From contig NZ_JPVO01000043.1 in assembly GCF_000772955.1 (NCBI RefSeq), positions 55,777 through 119,776 on the forward strand: DNA of 64,000 bases, read 5' to 3'. This DNA is from Ureibacillus sinduriensis BLB-1 = JCM 15800 (GTDB lineage Bacteria; Bacillota; Bacilli; Bacillales_A; Planococcaceae). A program made the position numbers and the translations under genes. This document shows positions 35,005 through 44,513 of the stretch, one piece after another. Below the pieces are notes generated by a model. It searched no databases. It saw only the letters and a list, made by a program, of their open reading frames with translations, and was not told where the DNA came from. Each line of letters opens with the position of its first letter. The first letter of the stretch is position 1.

Positions 35005-37371
35005 GTGATCGCTGAACGCGCATTGAAAACATTGGAGTATGATAAAGTACGTGAGCAAGTTGCTAATTTTTGTACCTCATCATTAGGGAAAAGTGCAATC
35101 GAGCAACTTATTCCCGAAACTGATTTTGATACAGTAGTCGAACTATTGGAAGAAATGGATGAGGGACTTTCCATTTTACGAGTAAAAGGAAATGTACCAA
35201 TGGGCGGTATTTTTGATGTACGTCCGCAATCGAAGCGAGCGCAGATTGGCGGGATGTTAAGTCCCATCGAACTGATGGAGATAGCAAGTACGATTCGAGC
35301 GAGTAGAATTCTCCGCAACTTCATAGAGGACATCGAACAGGAAGAAGATATTGCGATTCCACATTTTATCGAGAGAAAAGAACAAATGCCTATCTTAACG
35401 GCATTACAGCATGAAATCAATGATTGTATTGATGATAATGGAGCGGTTCTGGACTCCGCAAGTACCACATTGCGTTCAATTCGCCAATCTCTCCGTGCAG
35501 AAGAAGCAAAGGTGAGACAAAAACTTGAAAGCTTGACGCGTGGGTCAAACGCTACAAAAATGCTGTCGGATGCCATCGTCACAATACGGAACGATCGTTT
35601 TGTTATTCCGGTTAAACAAGAATACCGTGGACATTACGGTGGAATCGTCCATGACCAGTCATCCTCAGGTCAGACGCTATTTATCGAGCCGGAATCTGTT
35701 GTACAAGCTAATAACGAAATACAACGTCTGAAAGTGAAGGAAAAAGCGGAGATCGAGCGGATCCTGTTAGAATTATCGGCAAAAGTGCAGGAAGTAGCAC
35801 ATGACTTATTTGTCTTGGTGCAGATTCTGGGGGATATTGATGTAATCCTTGCAAAAGGTAAGTATGGCCAAGCGAATAAATGTACAAAACCGAAGATGAA
35901 TCAAGAAGGGTACATCCGGCTTGTCAGAGCAAGACATCCGTTGATTTCAATGGAAGAAGCGGTCCCGAACACGATTGATTTTGGTCAAGATATTACTGCG
36001 ATTGTTATTACCGGCCCAAACACAGGCGGTAAAACAGTTACATTGAAAACAGTGGGCCTATGTACATTAATGGCGCAGGCAGGGTTACCTGTGCCGGCAT
36101 TGGACGGTTCGGAATTGGCAGTCTTCGATCAATTATTTGCAGATATTGGCGATGAACAATCAATTGAACAATCTCTATCGACCTTCTCTTCCCATATGGT
36201 CAATATTGTAGATATATTAGGAAAGTTCGATGCGCGTTCTCTTGTACTATTCGATGAATTGGGAGCGGGGACTGACCCACAAGAAGGGGCAGCCTTGGCA
36301 ATTTCCATATTGGACGAAGTCGTAGGGCGGGGAGCCCGAGTAATGGCGACAACCCATTACCCGGAATTAAAAGCATATGGTTATAATCGTCCAGGGGTTG
36401 TCAATGCAAGTGTAGAGTTTGATATCGAGACGTTAAGCCCCACCTATCGACTTCTAATTGGTGTGCCTGGCCGTTCAAATGCTTTTGAAATTTCCAAGCG
36501 GCTAGGCCTAAAGGAATCCATTATTGAACAGGCACGGAGCTTTACAGGCTCTGATCGCCATGAAGTTGAATCAATGATTGCCTCATTGGAGGAAAGCAGG
36601 CGCCGTTCGGAACGTGAAGCGGATGAAGCGCATGCATTATTAGAAGAAGCCCAGCAACTGCATGAACAATTAGAAGAGCGGCTAAGGACATATGATGAAA
36701 AGAAAGATGTATTAGAGAAAAAAGCAAAAGAAAAAGCCCGTAAAATTGTCGATGAAGCGAAAAAGGAATCCGAGAAGGTAATTGCGGAGCTTCGTGAAAT
36801 GCGTGTAAATGCTAGTAAAGTGGTAAAAGAGCATGAATTGATTGAGGCGAAGAAAAAACTGGATGCAGCGGCTCCGCAGGAAAATCAAGTACTGAAAAAA
36901 CAGGCTCAAATTCGGGAACGGGCACAAAACTTAAAACTTGGTGATGAAGTAAAAGTATTAAGTTATGGTCAAAAAGGAACGTTGGTCGAAAAAGTATCAA
37001 ATACGGAATGGATCGTCCAAATTGGCATTCTGAAAATGAAGTTGGAAGAATCAGATTTACAGTACGTGAAACCTGAAAAAGAAAAGCAGACAGTTGTGAT
37101 GACGAATGTGAAAAATCGCAACGGCCATGTTAAATTGGAACTGGATTTACGTGGCGAACGCTATGAAGAGGCAATTTTAAGAACAGAAAAATATATTGAT
37201 GATGCTCTATTGGCAAATTATCCACGTGTCTCGATTATTCATGGCAAAGGAACCGGAGCGTTGAGACAAGGAATCCAAAACTATCTAAAAGGGCATAAAC
37301 GCGTAAAGTCATTCCGATACGGTGAGGCTGGAGAAGGTGGATTTGGAGTAACTGTAATCGAGTTAAAATAA
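35005..37371 (+). CDS. mutS2: MutS2 endonuclease
   Basis: 788 residues. Core lever/clamp region (~1-310), ATPase domain with Walker A GPNTGGKTVTLKTVG and Walker B LVLFDELGAGTDP (~330-530), a long coiled coil (~520-640), and the C-terminal Smr nuclease domain (LDLRGERYEEAI; HGKGTGALRQG). MutS2 acts on branched DNA and, in Bacillus, on collided ribosomes; it is not a mismatch repair protein. The start is GTG with AGGAGG upstream. It forms a repair cassette with polX. Confidence 0.97.
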   Translation: MIAERALKTLEYDKVREQVANFCTSSLGKSAIEQLIPETDFDTVVELLEEMDEGLSILRVKGNVPMGGIFDVRPQSKRAQIGGMLSPIELMEIASTIRASRILRNFIEDIEQEEDIAIPHFIERKEQMPILTALQHEINDCIDDNGAVLDSASTTLRSIRQSLRAEEAKVRQKLESLTRGSNATKMLSDAIVTIRNDRFVIPVKQEYRGHYGGIVHDQSSSGQTLFIEPESVVQANNEIQRLKVKEKAEIERILLELSAKVQEVAHDLFVLVQILGDIDVILAKGKYGQANKCTKPKMNQEGYIRLVRARHPLISMEEAVPNTIDFGQDITAIVITGPNTGGKTVTLKTVGLCTLMAQAGLPVPALDGSELAVFDQLFADIGDEQSIEQSLSTFSSHMVNIVDILGKFDARSLVLFDELGAGTDPQEGAALAISILDEVVGRGARVMATTHYPELKAYGYNRPGVVNASVEFDIETLSPTYRLLIGVPGRSNAFEISKRLGLKESIIEQARSFTGSDRHEVESMIASLEESRRRSEREADEAHALLEEAQQLHEQLEERLRTYDEKKDVLEKKAKEKARKIVDEAKKESEKVIAELREMRVNASKVVKEHELIEAKKKLDAAAPQENQVLKKQAQIRERAQNLKLGDEVKVLSYGQKGTLVEKVSNTEWIVQIGILKMKLEESDLQYVKPEKEKQTVVMTNVKNRNGHVKLELDLRGERYEEAILRTEKYIDDALLANYPRVSIIHGKGTGALRQGIQNYLKGHKRVKSFRYGEAGEGGFGVTVIELK

Positions 37372-37515
37372 ATCCATCTTTCATCCAGGTGAAGATTAAC
37401 CCAAATATGTTTTTCTTCCTGGTGATCATGCAAATTATGAATAACAATCTTGCCCGACTAGATTTCGGGTAAGATTTTGCATCACATTTCAAAAGTGAAA
37501 AGGGAGTTGACTTTC

Positions 37516-37929
37516 ATGCTAGATTCGAGGTTTTGGCAACATCCTTTAGTCGAAACGGCCGGTTACTTTAGTGTTGTAGTTCTTTGTTTAGTTGTATCAA
37601 TGGTTATTTTCGAATTGGTGACGAAGTATAAAAATTGGGAAGAGATAAAAAAAGGCAATGTAGCGGTATCTCTTGCAACCGGAGGCAAAATATTGGGGAT
37701 ATGCAACATTTTCAGGTATTCGATTGAAAGACATTCAACTTTGCTGGAGATGCTTGGTTGGGGTTTGTTCGGATTTACCCTACTAATCTTTGCCTATATT
37801 TTATTTGAATTTCTAACCCCTCGCTTTAAAGTAGATGAAGAGATTGAAAATGAAAATCGTTCCGTGGGCTTCATTTCATTTACAATCTCGGTAGGACTTT
37901 CTTTTGTAATAGGAGCAAGTATTTCGTAG
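37516..37929 (+). CDS. yshE: DUF350 family membrane protein (YshE-like)
   Basis: 137 residues with four membrane segments (about 15-37, 50-66, 74-100 and 115-135). The sequence FELVTKYKNWEEIKKGNVAV and ATGGKILG, and the tail RSVGFISFTISVGLSFV, match YshE, which also follows mutS2 in B. subtilis. The role is unknown. Start ATG 37516 (AAGGGAG 10 nt upstream) is preferred to the ATG at 37477. A 26-codon membrane peptide gene follows after 10 nt. Confidence 0.9.
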   Translation: MLDSRFWQHPLVETAGYFSVVVLCLVVSMVIFELVTKYKNWEEIKKGNVAVSLATGGKILGICNIFRYSIERHSTLLEMLGWGLFGFTLLIFAYILFEFLTPRFKVDEEIENENRSVGFISFTISVGLSFVIGASIS

Positions 37930-37939
37930 GAGAAAATAA

Positions 37940-38020
37940 ATGGAAAAATTAGCAAAAGTTTTGATCGTGGTATGCATATTATTTGTATTAGTAGGAATTT
38001 ATTATTTAACAACTTTATAA
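37940..38020 (+). CDS. 26-residue single-helix membrane peptide
   Basis: The frame starts at ATG 37940 and ends at TAA 38020, with a GGAG site 7-10 nt upstream. The product begins MEKLAKVLIVVCILFVLVG and is almost entirely one membrane helix with a lysine-bearing N-terminus. It is only 10 nt after yshE, so the two are probably cotranscribed and the peptide may partner YshE. It is short, so chance cannot be excluded. Confidence 0.6.
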   Translation: MEKLAKVLIVVCILFVLVGIYYLTTL

Positions 38021-38041
38021 AAAAGGCTTAGGTGTGTCCGG

Positions 38042-38076
38042 GGCAAGTAGATAATTGAATCTGCTTGTCTTTTTTA
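38042..38076 (+). terminator. mutS2-yshE operon terminator
   Basis: GGCAAGTAGAT / ATCTGCTTGTC stem (one G-U pair), 6-nt loop, six T. Confidence 0.82.
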
Positions 38077-38194
38077 TATCCGCACGCGGCTTCAGCAAAG
38101 CCGGTGATATGAGGGATACACATTTCACGGTGTATCGTTAAGTAGAAAAAAAGTGCATTTAATAGCTAAAATATGATAGTTTAATAAAAATAGA

Positions 38195-38223
38195 TTGAAG
38201 GGTTATTCTTTTTCCATTATAAT
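38195..38223 (+). promoter_or_regulatory. lcfA promoter
   Basis: -35 TTGAAG, exact 17-bp spacer, -10 TATAAT. No FadR-type palindrome is visible around it. Confidence 0.65.
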
Positions 38224-38267
38224 AAATTGTAAGAATATTTGAAATGTTGAGCGAAGGGGAGTTGTAA

Positions 38268-39962
38268 ATGACTGAGAAGGTTTGGCTTTCCCAATATCCC
38301 GAAGAAATACCTCACAGTATTACCTACGAGAATGTTCCTGTTCAAAGCTTTCTGACAAAGGCCTATAATCATTATCCAAACAAAGTAGCAATACATTTTA
38401 TGGGGAGAGATGTAAAGTATAAAGAATTGTATGAATCGGCATTGAAATTTGCGGACTATTTAACAAGGCTCGGGATTGAAAAGGGGGACCGTGTGGCAAT
38501 CATGCTTCCAAACTGCCCGCAGTCCGTAATTGCCTATTTCGGTACATTATATGCGGGAGGCATTGTCGTCCAAACGAATCCTTTGTATACCGAACGTGAA
38601 CTTCAGTACCAAATGGCAGACGCAGGGGTAAAAGTCATCCTGGCAATGGATATCTTATATCCACGAATTACAAAAGTTTTAAAGGACACAAAAATTGAAA
38701 ACGTTATCATTACAGGCATCAAGGATTATTTACCATTCCCTAAAAATCTTGTCTATCCATTCATTCAGAAAAAACAGTACGGTTTTAGCGTTAAGGTGGA
38801 GCATAAAGGGGGGACGCATTTATTTACCGAAGTTTTGCGCCGCAGCCAACCGACACCAATTGCTTCAGAATCAATGGATATAGAAAGTGAAATAGCGCTC
38901 CTGCAATATACGGGGGGAACGACAGGCTCGCCAAAAGGAGTAATGCTTTCACATAAAAACTTAATAGCCAATACAAAAATGTGTGATGCTTGGATGTACC
39001 AGTGCAAAAAAGGAGAAGAGATCCTTTTGGGTGTATTGCCATTTTTCCATGTGTACGGAATGACTACGGTCCTGCTCTTGTCGGTTATGCAAGGCTCTAA
39101 AATGGTTTTGCTCCCTAAATTTGATGTGGAGCTTGTACTGAAAACGATCGAAAAACAAAAACCTACACTTTTCCCGGGCGCGCCCACGATGTATATCGGG
39201 TTATTAAATCATCCAGAGATAGGCAATTATAATTTATCGTCCATTAAAGCCTGCTTAAGCGGATCCTCGCCGTTGCCTGTAGAAGTTCAGCAAAAATTCG
39301 AAGCAGTGACGGGCGGCAAACTTGTGGAAGGTTATGGACTAACAGAGACATCACCTGTCACTCACGCCAACTTCATCTGGGAAAATCGAGTAGCCGGGTC
39401 GATAGGGGTGCCGTGGCCCGATACGGATGCAGCAATTATCAGGTCATCGGATGGTGAGATACTACCCGAAGGTGAGGTGGGGGAAATCGCCGTAAAGGGC
39501 CCGCAAGTGATGAAAGGTTACTGGAATCGACCGGAAGATACGGCGATGACTTTTGTGAATGGATGGTTTTTAACTGGTGATTTAGGATATATGGACAAAG
39601 ACGGTTATTTTTATGTAGTGGATCGCAAAAAGGATATGATCATTGCGGGGGGCTTCAATATTTATCCGCGTGAAGTCGAAGAGGTGCTTTATGAGCATGA
39701 AGCTATTTCCGAGTGTGTAGTGGCGGGTATACCGGATCCTTATCGCGGGGAAACTGTTAAGGCATATGTTGTACTGAAAGAAGGTAAATCCGTAACCGAA
39801 GATGAATTGAATAAATATTGCCGTGAAAATCTTGCAGCATATAAAGTTCCTCGTCAATATGAGTTCCGTAAAGAATTGCCGAAGACAGCGGTCGGAAAGA
39901 TTTTAAGACGTGCCTTGGTGGAAGAGGAAAAACAAAAAATGAATGCAGTGCAAGCAAAATAA
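38268..39962 (+). CDS. lcfA: long-chain fatty acid-CoA ligase
   Basis: 564 residues, ANL superfamily. Motifs: P-loop YTGGTTGSPKGVMLSHKNL (about residues 210-228), EGYGLTETSPVTH, the hinge region GWFLTGDLGYMD followed by DRKKDMIIAGGFNIYPREVE, and the catalytic Lys region PKTAVGKILRRAL. It activates fatty acids with ATP and CoA, the first step of beta-oxidation. Start ATG follows AAGGGGAG. It heads the lcfA-fadR-fadB-etfB-etfA set but has its own promoter. Confidence 0.95.
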   Translation: MTEKVWLSQYPEEIPHSITYENVPVQSFLTKAYNHYPNKVAIHFMGRDVKYKELYESALKFADYLTRLGIEKGDRVAIMLPNCPQSVIAYFGTLYAGGIVVQTNPLYTERELQYQMADAGVKVILAMDILYPRITKVLKDTKIENVIITGIKDYLPFPKNLVYPFIQKKQYGFSVKVEHKGGTHLFTEVLRRSQPTPIASESMDIESEIALLQYTGGTTGSPKGVMLSHKNLIANTKMCDAWMYQCKKGEEILLGVLPFFHVYGMTTVLLLSVMQGSKMVLLPKFDVELVLKTIEKQKPTLFPGAPTMYIGLLNHPEIGNYNLSSIKACLSGSSPLPVEVQQKFEAVTGGKLVEGYGLTETSPVTHANFIWENRVAGSIGVPWPDTDAAIIRSSDGEILPEGEVGEIAVKGPQVMKGYWNRPEDTAMTFVNGWFLTGDLGYMDKDGYFYVVDRKKDMIIAGGFNIYPREVEEVLYEHEAISECVVAGIPDPYRGETVKAYVVLKEGKSVTEDELNKYCRENLAAYKVPRQYEFRKELPKTAVGKILRRALVEEEKQKMNAVQAK

Positions 39963-39975
39963 TTTAACTCAAAGA

Positions 39976-40030
39976 TTGACAGAATCTTTATTAAATTATA
40001 ATATGAAAATATGAATGAATAGTCATTCAT
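39976..40030 (+). promoter_or_regulatory. fadR promoter with FadR-type operator
   Basis: -35 TTGACA (39976-39981) and an AT-rich -10 (TATAAT at 39997-40002, or TAATAT at 17-bp spacing) are followed by the perfect palindrome ATGAATGA-ATAG-TCATTCAT (40011-40030). The palindrome matches the known B. subtilis FadR box and sits at the transcription start, suited for repression relieved by acyl-CoA. Confidence 0.85.
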
Positions 40031-40137
40031 ATTTTCGTATTTTTTTAGGCCACAATTCGTCTAAAGAAATAGAGCGAAGGCTTTAACACATCACAAAAAG
40101 TGTGATTATAGCCGAGTTATTAATGGCGGTGAACAGC

Positions 40138-40719
40138 ATGAAACGGGATAAACCCAAATATAAACAAATCATTGATGCGGCTGTGATTGCAATAGCGGAA
40201 AACGGCTATCATCAAGCGCAAATTTCCAAGATTGCAAAGCAGGCGGGTGTTGCAGACGGAACCATTTATTTATATTTCAAAAATAAAGAGGATATTCTCA
40301 TTTCCGTCTTTCAAGAAAAAATGGGTGTCTTCGTAGAATCTCTACAGGAAATCATTTCAAATGGTGAATCATCTTCCGATAAATTATCAAAAATGATTGA
40401 TAACCATTTTAATGTTTTAGCAAATGATCGCCACCTTGCAACTGTAACGCAATTGGAGTTAAGGCAGTCTAACAAAGAAATCAGGTTGAAAATCAACTCC
40501 ATCTTAAAAGAATATTTGAAGCTGCTTGATGAGATTCTTATCGAGGGGATGTTCAAAGGGGAATTCAATTCAGCTATGGATGTTAGAATTGCCCGTCAAA
40601 TGGTATTTGGAACAATTGATGAAACGATTACAAGTTGGGTCATGAATGAGTTTCGATACGATTTAATGGAAACCGCACCGAAAGTCAGACATATCTTGTT
40701 AAACGGTCTTAAGGGTTAA
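40138..40719 (+). CDS. fadR: fatty acid degradation repressor FadR (TetR family)
   Basis: 193 residues. The TetR helix-turn-helix is ENGYHQAQISKIAKQAGVAD then GTIYLYFKNKEDIL, almost identical to B. subtilis FadR (YsiA); the C-terminal ligand domain contains VTQLELRQSN and RQMVFGTIDETITSWVM. It represses beta-oxidation genes and is released by long-chain acyl-CoA. Start ATG 40138 follows a GGCGGTGA site. An upstream start at 40102 would add 12 residues. Confidence 0.95.
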   Translation: MKRDKPKYKQIIDAAVIAIAENGYHQAQISKIAKQAGVADGTIYLYFKNKEDILISVFQEKMGVFVESLQEIISNGESSSDKLSKMIDNHFNVLANDRHLATVTQLELRQSNKEIRLKINSILKEYLKLLDEILIEGMFKGEFNSAMDVRIARQMVFGTIDETITSWVMNEFRYDLMETAPKVRHILLNGLKG

Positions 40720-40890
40720 CAAGCTCCAAGCGTATCGGGGAGATCGTTTTGCGGGTCTTGTAATCGACTATAGATACAATAAGGGGCAATGACTTTTTAG
40801 ATAATCCAATCATCTGACTGGATAGCGAAATGAAGGCTAATCACTAATAAGGGATAGCGATTGGCCGGTTTATTTAAAGGGAGTGGGAGA

Positions 40891-41664
40891 ATGGAATTTC
40901 TAAGTTGGAAAGTTGAAGAAGGGGTAGCAATTGTAACAATTCAACGTCCTCCTGCCAATGCATTATCACGTGGCTTGATTTTGGAAGTTGATGAAATGCT
41001 GAATGCTGCAGAAAATGATGATGCTATTCGTGTAATAGTTCTTCATGGTGAGGGGCGATTCTTCTCTGCCGGGGCGGACATAAAAGAATTTACAGAAGTT
41101 TCTTCGGGTGAGGAATTCACCCAATTGTCTACCAGTGGCCAGAAGGTGTTTGAGCGATTGGAGAGTTTCACGAAACCGGTGATCGCGGCCATTCATGGAG
41201 CTGCTTTAGGTGGCGGCTTAGAGCTCGCGATGGCGTGCCATATTCGGTATGTCTCCCATGATGCCAAATTGGGGTTGCCTGAGTTGCAACTGGGGTTGAT
41301 TCCAGGTTTTGCGGGGACACAGCGATTGCCGCGTTATGTCGGTGTTGCAAAAGCGGCAGAAATGCTCTTTACCAGTGAGCCGATAACAGGAACAGAAGCG
41401 GTTCAATCAGGTCTTGCAACGCGGGCATTTGAAGCGGAAGAGCTTCTGCCAAAATCTATTGAAATCGCCAAGAAGATTGCTCTCAAAAGCCCTGTTACCT
41501 TAAAAGCAACAATTGAAATGCTCCAATATGGAAAACACCAAGCCTATTACGATGGTGTGAAGGCGGAAGCTGAAAGTTTTGGAACAGTATTTGAATCAGA
41601 GGATGCAAAAGAGGGGATTCAAGCATTTCTTGAAAAACGGAAGGCTACATTTACAGGTAAATAA
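40891..41664 (+). CDS. fadB: enoyl-CoA hydratase
   Basis: 257 residues of the crotonase fold. The oxyanion-hole segments FSAGADIKEF and HGAALGGGLELAMACH are present, and the catalytic Glu region is LPELQLGLIPGFAGTQRLPR. It hydrates trans-2-enoyl-CoA in beta-oxidation. Start ATG 40891 has AAAGGGAG upstream; TTG 40861 would add ten residues. It lies downstream of fadR in the FadR operon. Confidence 0.93.
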   Translation: MEFLSWKVEEGVAIVTIQRPPANALSRGLILEVDEMLNAAENDDAIRVIVLHGEGRFFSAGADIKEFTEVSSGEEFTQLSTSGQKVFERLESFTKPVIAAIHGAALGGGLELAMACHIRYVSHDAKLGLPELQLGLIPGFAGTQRLPRYVGVAKAAEMLFTSEPITGTEAVQSGLATRAFEAEELLPKSIEIAKKIALKSPVTLKATIEMLQYGKHQAYYDGVKAEAESFGTVFESEDAKEGIQAFLEKRKATFTGK

Positions 41665-41743
41665 TTTGTTAGTTTCATAGCTTGGCAAAATAAAACATAG
41701 ATTGTACAAGCAATCTGATAATCGCATTGGGAGGTTATTGTAA

Positions 41744-42517
41744 ATGAATATTTTTGTATTAGTTAAGCGCACTTTTGACACAGAGGAAAAAATTGTTATT
41801 TCAAATGGGAAGATTCAAGATGATGGAGCTGAATTCATCATCAACCCTTATGATGAGTATGCAATCGAAGAAGCCATTCAAATCCGCGATGCAAAGGGTG
41901 GAAAAGTGACAGTCGTGACAATCGGTGGAGAAGACGCCGAGAAGCAGCTTAGAACGGCCCTTGCGATGGGTGCCGACGAAGCGGTCCTCATTAATACAGA
42001 AGACGATTTAGATAAATTAGATCAGTATTCTGCCGCATATATTCTAGCGGAATATTTAAAAGATAAAGAGGTTGATTTAATTTTAGCAGGTAATGTGGCT
42101 ATTGATGGCGGTACTGGGCAAGTTGGGCCACGTGTTGCGGATTTACTGGGCATCAATTATGTTACAACCATTACCGATTTGGAAATTGACGGAACAAATG
42201 TAAAGATAGTGCGAGATATAGAAGGGGATTCGGAGATTATCGAAACTGCTTTACCGTTATTAGTGACAGCTCAACAAGGGTTGAACGAACCGCGCTACCC
42301 ATCTCTGCCAGGGATAATGAAAGCGAAAAAGAAACCGCTTGCAGAGCTGGAACTCGATGATTTAGATATTGATGAGGAAGATGTAGAAGTGAAAATTGAA
42401 GTTGTGGATATTTATCTGCCACCTCAAAAAGCAGCTGGTCGTGTTTTAGAAGGTGAACTTTCACAACAAGTGAAGGAACTTGTGAACTTACTTCATTCAG
42501 AGGCAAAAGTAATCTAA
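41744..42517 (+). CDS. etfB: electron transfer flavoprotein beta subunit
   Basis: 257 residues. It begins MNIFVLVKRTFDTEEKI and contains the AMP-binding region (AGNVAIDGGTGQVGPRVAD) and the recognition loop near LLVTAQQGLNEPRYPSLPG. It pairs with EtfA to carry electrons from acyl-CoA dehydrogenases to the quinone pool. Start ATG has a GGGAGG site. It lies in the fadR-fadB-etfB-etfA order conserved in Bacillus. Confidence 0.96.
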   Translation: MNIFVLVKRTFDTEEKIVISNGKIQDDGAEFIINPYDEYAIEEAIQIRDAKGGKVTVVTIGGEDAEKQLRTALAMGADEAVLINTEDDLDKLDQYSAAYILAEYLKDKEVDLILAGNVAIDGGTGQVGPRVADLLGINYVTTITDLEIDGTNVKIVRDIEGDSEIIETALPLLVTAQQGLNEPRYPSLPGIMKAKKKPLAELELDDLDIDEEDVEVKIEVVDIYLPPQKAAGRVLEGELSQQVKELVNLLHSEAKVI

Positions 42518-42634
42518 TGATTGGAAAACTGGCTAATCGCAAATTTTATGGCGATTACCTAGACGCACTTAGGCGGATAGATTAGGTTATAATTTTCCAT
42601 CCGCAAACAAAGACGGTAACGGAGGGGTTTTCAT

Positions 42635-43612
42635 ATGGCAAACAAAGTATTGGTATTGGGCGAAGTTCGTGAGGGTGTATTACGTAATGTTTCATTTGAA
42701 GCAATCGCTGCTGCAAAGCAAATTGCTGACGGTGGCGAAGTTGTAGGGGTATTGCTAGGAGATAGTGTTGCAAACTTGGCCAGCGAGTTAATCGCTTATG
42801 GTGCAGATCGAGTTGTAACCGTTGAACACCCACATTTAAAATCATATACATCGGATGGCTATAGCCAGGCATTTTTGGCAGTATGCGAACAGGAAAAACC
42901 GGAAGGCATCATTTTCGGCCATACATCTTTGGGGAAAGATTTATCGCCTAAATTAGCTTCAAGATTGTCATCCGGCCTCATTTCGGATGTAACCGAAATC
43001 GAAGGCTCGGGGGAAGGGGCAGTTTACATCCGCCCAATTTATTCCGGCAAAGCGTTTGAAAAAGTAAAGGTGAAAGATGGGATAGTATTTGTAACGATCC
43101 GTCCAAACAATATTAAACCATTGGAGAAAAATGCAAGCCGAACTGGTGATGTAGCATCCATTTCAGTTGATGTCCAAAATTTACGTACAATCATTAAAGA
43201 CGTTGTACGTAAAGCAACAACTGGTGTGGATTTATCGGAAGCAAAAATTGTGGTTGCCGGTGGACGTGGCGTCAAATCAGCGGAAGGTTTCGAGCCATTA
43301 AAAGAACTCGCCAACCTACTTGGTGGGGCTGTCGGTGCATCACGGGGCGCATGTGACGCTGATTACTGCGACTATTCACTTCAAATCGGACAAACTGGTA
43401 AAGTTGTAACTCCGGACCTGTATATTGCAGCAGGAATTTCCGGTGCGATCCAGCACTTGGCTGGGATGTCCAATTCGAAAGTAATTGTTGCGATCAATAA
43501 AGATCCGGAAGCAAACATCTTTAAAGTAGCGGACTATGGAATTGTCGGTGATTTATTTGAAGTAATTCCAATGTTAATTGAAGAATTTAAAGCGCTAAAA
43601 GTAAATTCTTAA
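42635..43612 (+). CDS. etfA: electron transfer flavoprotein alpha subunit
   Basis: 325 residues. The C-terminal FAD domain has the signature [38 protein letters not shown] and [20 protein letters not shown], binding the redox FAD. Start ATG has a GGAGGGG site. It is the last gene of the FadR operon; a terminator follows. Confidence 0.97.
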   Translation: MANKVLVLGEVREGVLRNVSFEAIAAAKQIADGGEVVGVLLGDSVANLASELIAYGADRVVTVEHPHLKSYTSDGYSQAFLAVCEQEKPEGIIFGHTSLGKDLSPKLASRLSSGLISDVTEIEGSGEGAVYIRPIYSGKAFEKVKVKDGIVFVTIRPNNIKPLEKNASRTGDVASISVDVQNLRTIIKDVVRKATTGVDLSEAKIVVAGGRGVKSAEGFEPLKELANLLGGAVGASRGACDADYCDYSLQIGQTGKVVTPDLYIAAGISGAIQHLAGMSNSKVIVAINKDPEANIFKVADYGIVGDLFEVIPMLIEEFKALKVNS

Positions 43613-43625
43613 TCAATAAAGGATG

Positions 43626-43657
43626 AAAAACCTCGCCATACTATTGGTGAGGTTTTT
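43626..43657 (+). terminator. etfA terminator
   Basis: AAAAACCTCGCC / GGTGAGGTTTTT stem with a G-U pair and an 8-nt loop. Confidence 0.85.
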
Positions 43658-43827
43658 GTATGGTGTGAATAATGGGACATAAATTTAATTTCTTTTGCTC
43701 TATTTTTAAACATTAAGATTATAAAAGAATTGTAAATTTTATGTATCGATTTCAGTTCACTTTACTACCTCAATTATTTCTATCGTGATATACTACATTC
43801 AGATGTTAGATTTAAGGAGGCAATAAA

Positions 43828-44142
43828 ATGGCAATTGTTCATGTAACAGATCAAAACTTTTCGGAAGAAATCGCGTCAGGCGTTGTATTAGTAGATTTTT
43901 GGGCTACTTGGTGTGGACCATGTAAAATGATCGCTCCTGTGCTGGAAGAAATTGATTCAGAAATCGGCGACCAAGTTAAAATCGCAAAACTTGATGTCGA
44001 CAATAATCAGGCAACAGCTGCTGAATACCAAGTAATGTCGATTCCTACTTTACTTTTATTCAAAGACGGTGAGCTAAAAGCGAAAACAGTTGGATTCCAA
44101 CCTAAAGAAGCTTTAATCGAGTTTATCAACGAAAACCAATAA
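43828..44142 (+). CDS. trxA: thioredoxin
   Basis: 104 residues, canonical thioredoxin with active site [10 protein letters not shown] and the cis-Pro loop SIPTLLLF. It reduces protein disulfides including ribonucleotide reductase. An extended -10 (TGATATACT, ending 43794) lies just upstream, and the ATG follows AAGGAGG. The etfA-trxA-uvrC order is as in B. subtilis. Confidence 0.98.
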   Translation: MAIVHVTDQNFSEEIASGVVLVDFWATWCGPCKMIAPVLEEIDSEIGDQVKIAKLDVDNNQATAAEYQVMSIPTLLLFKDGELKAKTVGFQPKEALIEFINENQ

Positions 44143-44148
44143 GAAATT

Positions 44149-44184
44149 GTCCCAAAAGTTTTAGTGCTTTTGGGATATTTTTTG
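44149..44184 (+). terminator. trxA terminator
   Basis: TCCCAAAAG / CTTTTGGGA stem followed by TATTTTTTT. Confidence 0.85.
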
Positions 44185-44189
44185 TATTA

Positions 44190-44513
44190 ACTATATAACC
44201 GGATTTCGCAGCATCGATGCAAGCTGCGGATAAATGCGGTAGGTGGTCCTTCGCAAACGCAATGGACAATCATGCAATGTTTTCGCATTGTCGCCAAAAC
44301 AGGCTTTCCTATTAATCCCACAGAACAAGTCGCAGTGTCAATTACAAGTTGGCTCTGCGGCTTGTGTGTTTATGAAGGCGCACCTAAATGCAACTATACA
44401 ATATGTGTACCTTATATATATTGTTAGCAATTGAGCTGAAATACTAGTTTTCAATCGCTTAAACCTTTTTAAATCCATTATAATAATAAAAAAAGCTCGT
44501 AAGGGTGAGATAG
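44190..44513 (+). other. hairpin-rich intergenic region upstream of uvrC
   Basis: No convincing gene. ACAAGTCGCAG (44325-44335) pairs with CTGCGGCTTGT (44355-44365) to give an 11-bp stem with one G-U pair and a 19-nt loop; GACAAT / ATTGTC (about 44263-44290) gives a second stem. There is no T run after either, so they are not simple terminators. It may be a structured leader or a small RNA; I recognise no known riboswitch. Confidence 0.45.
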
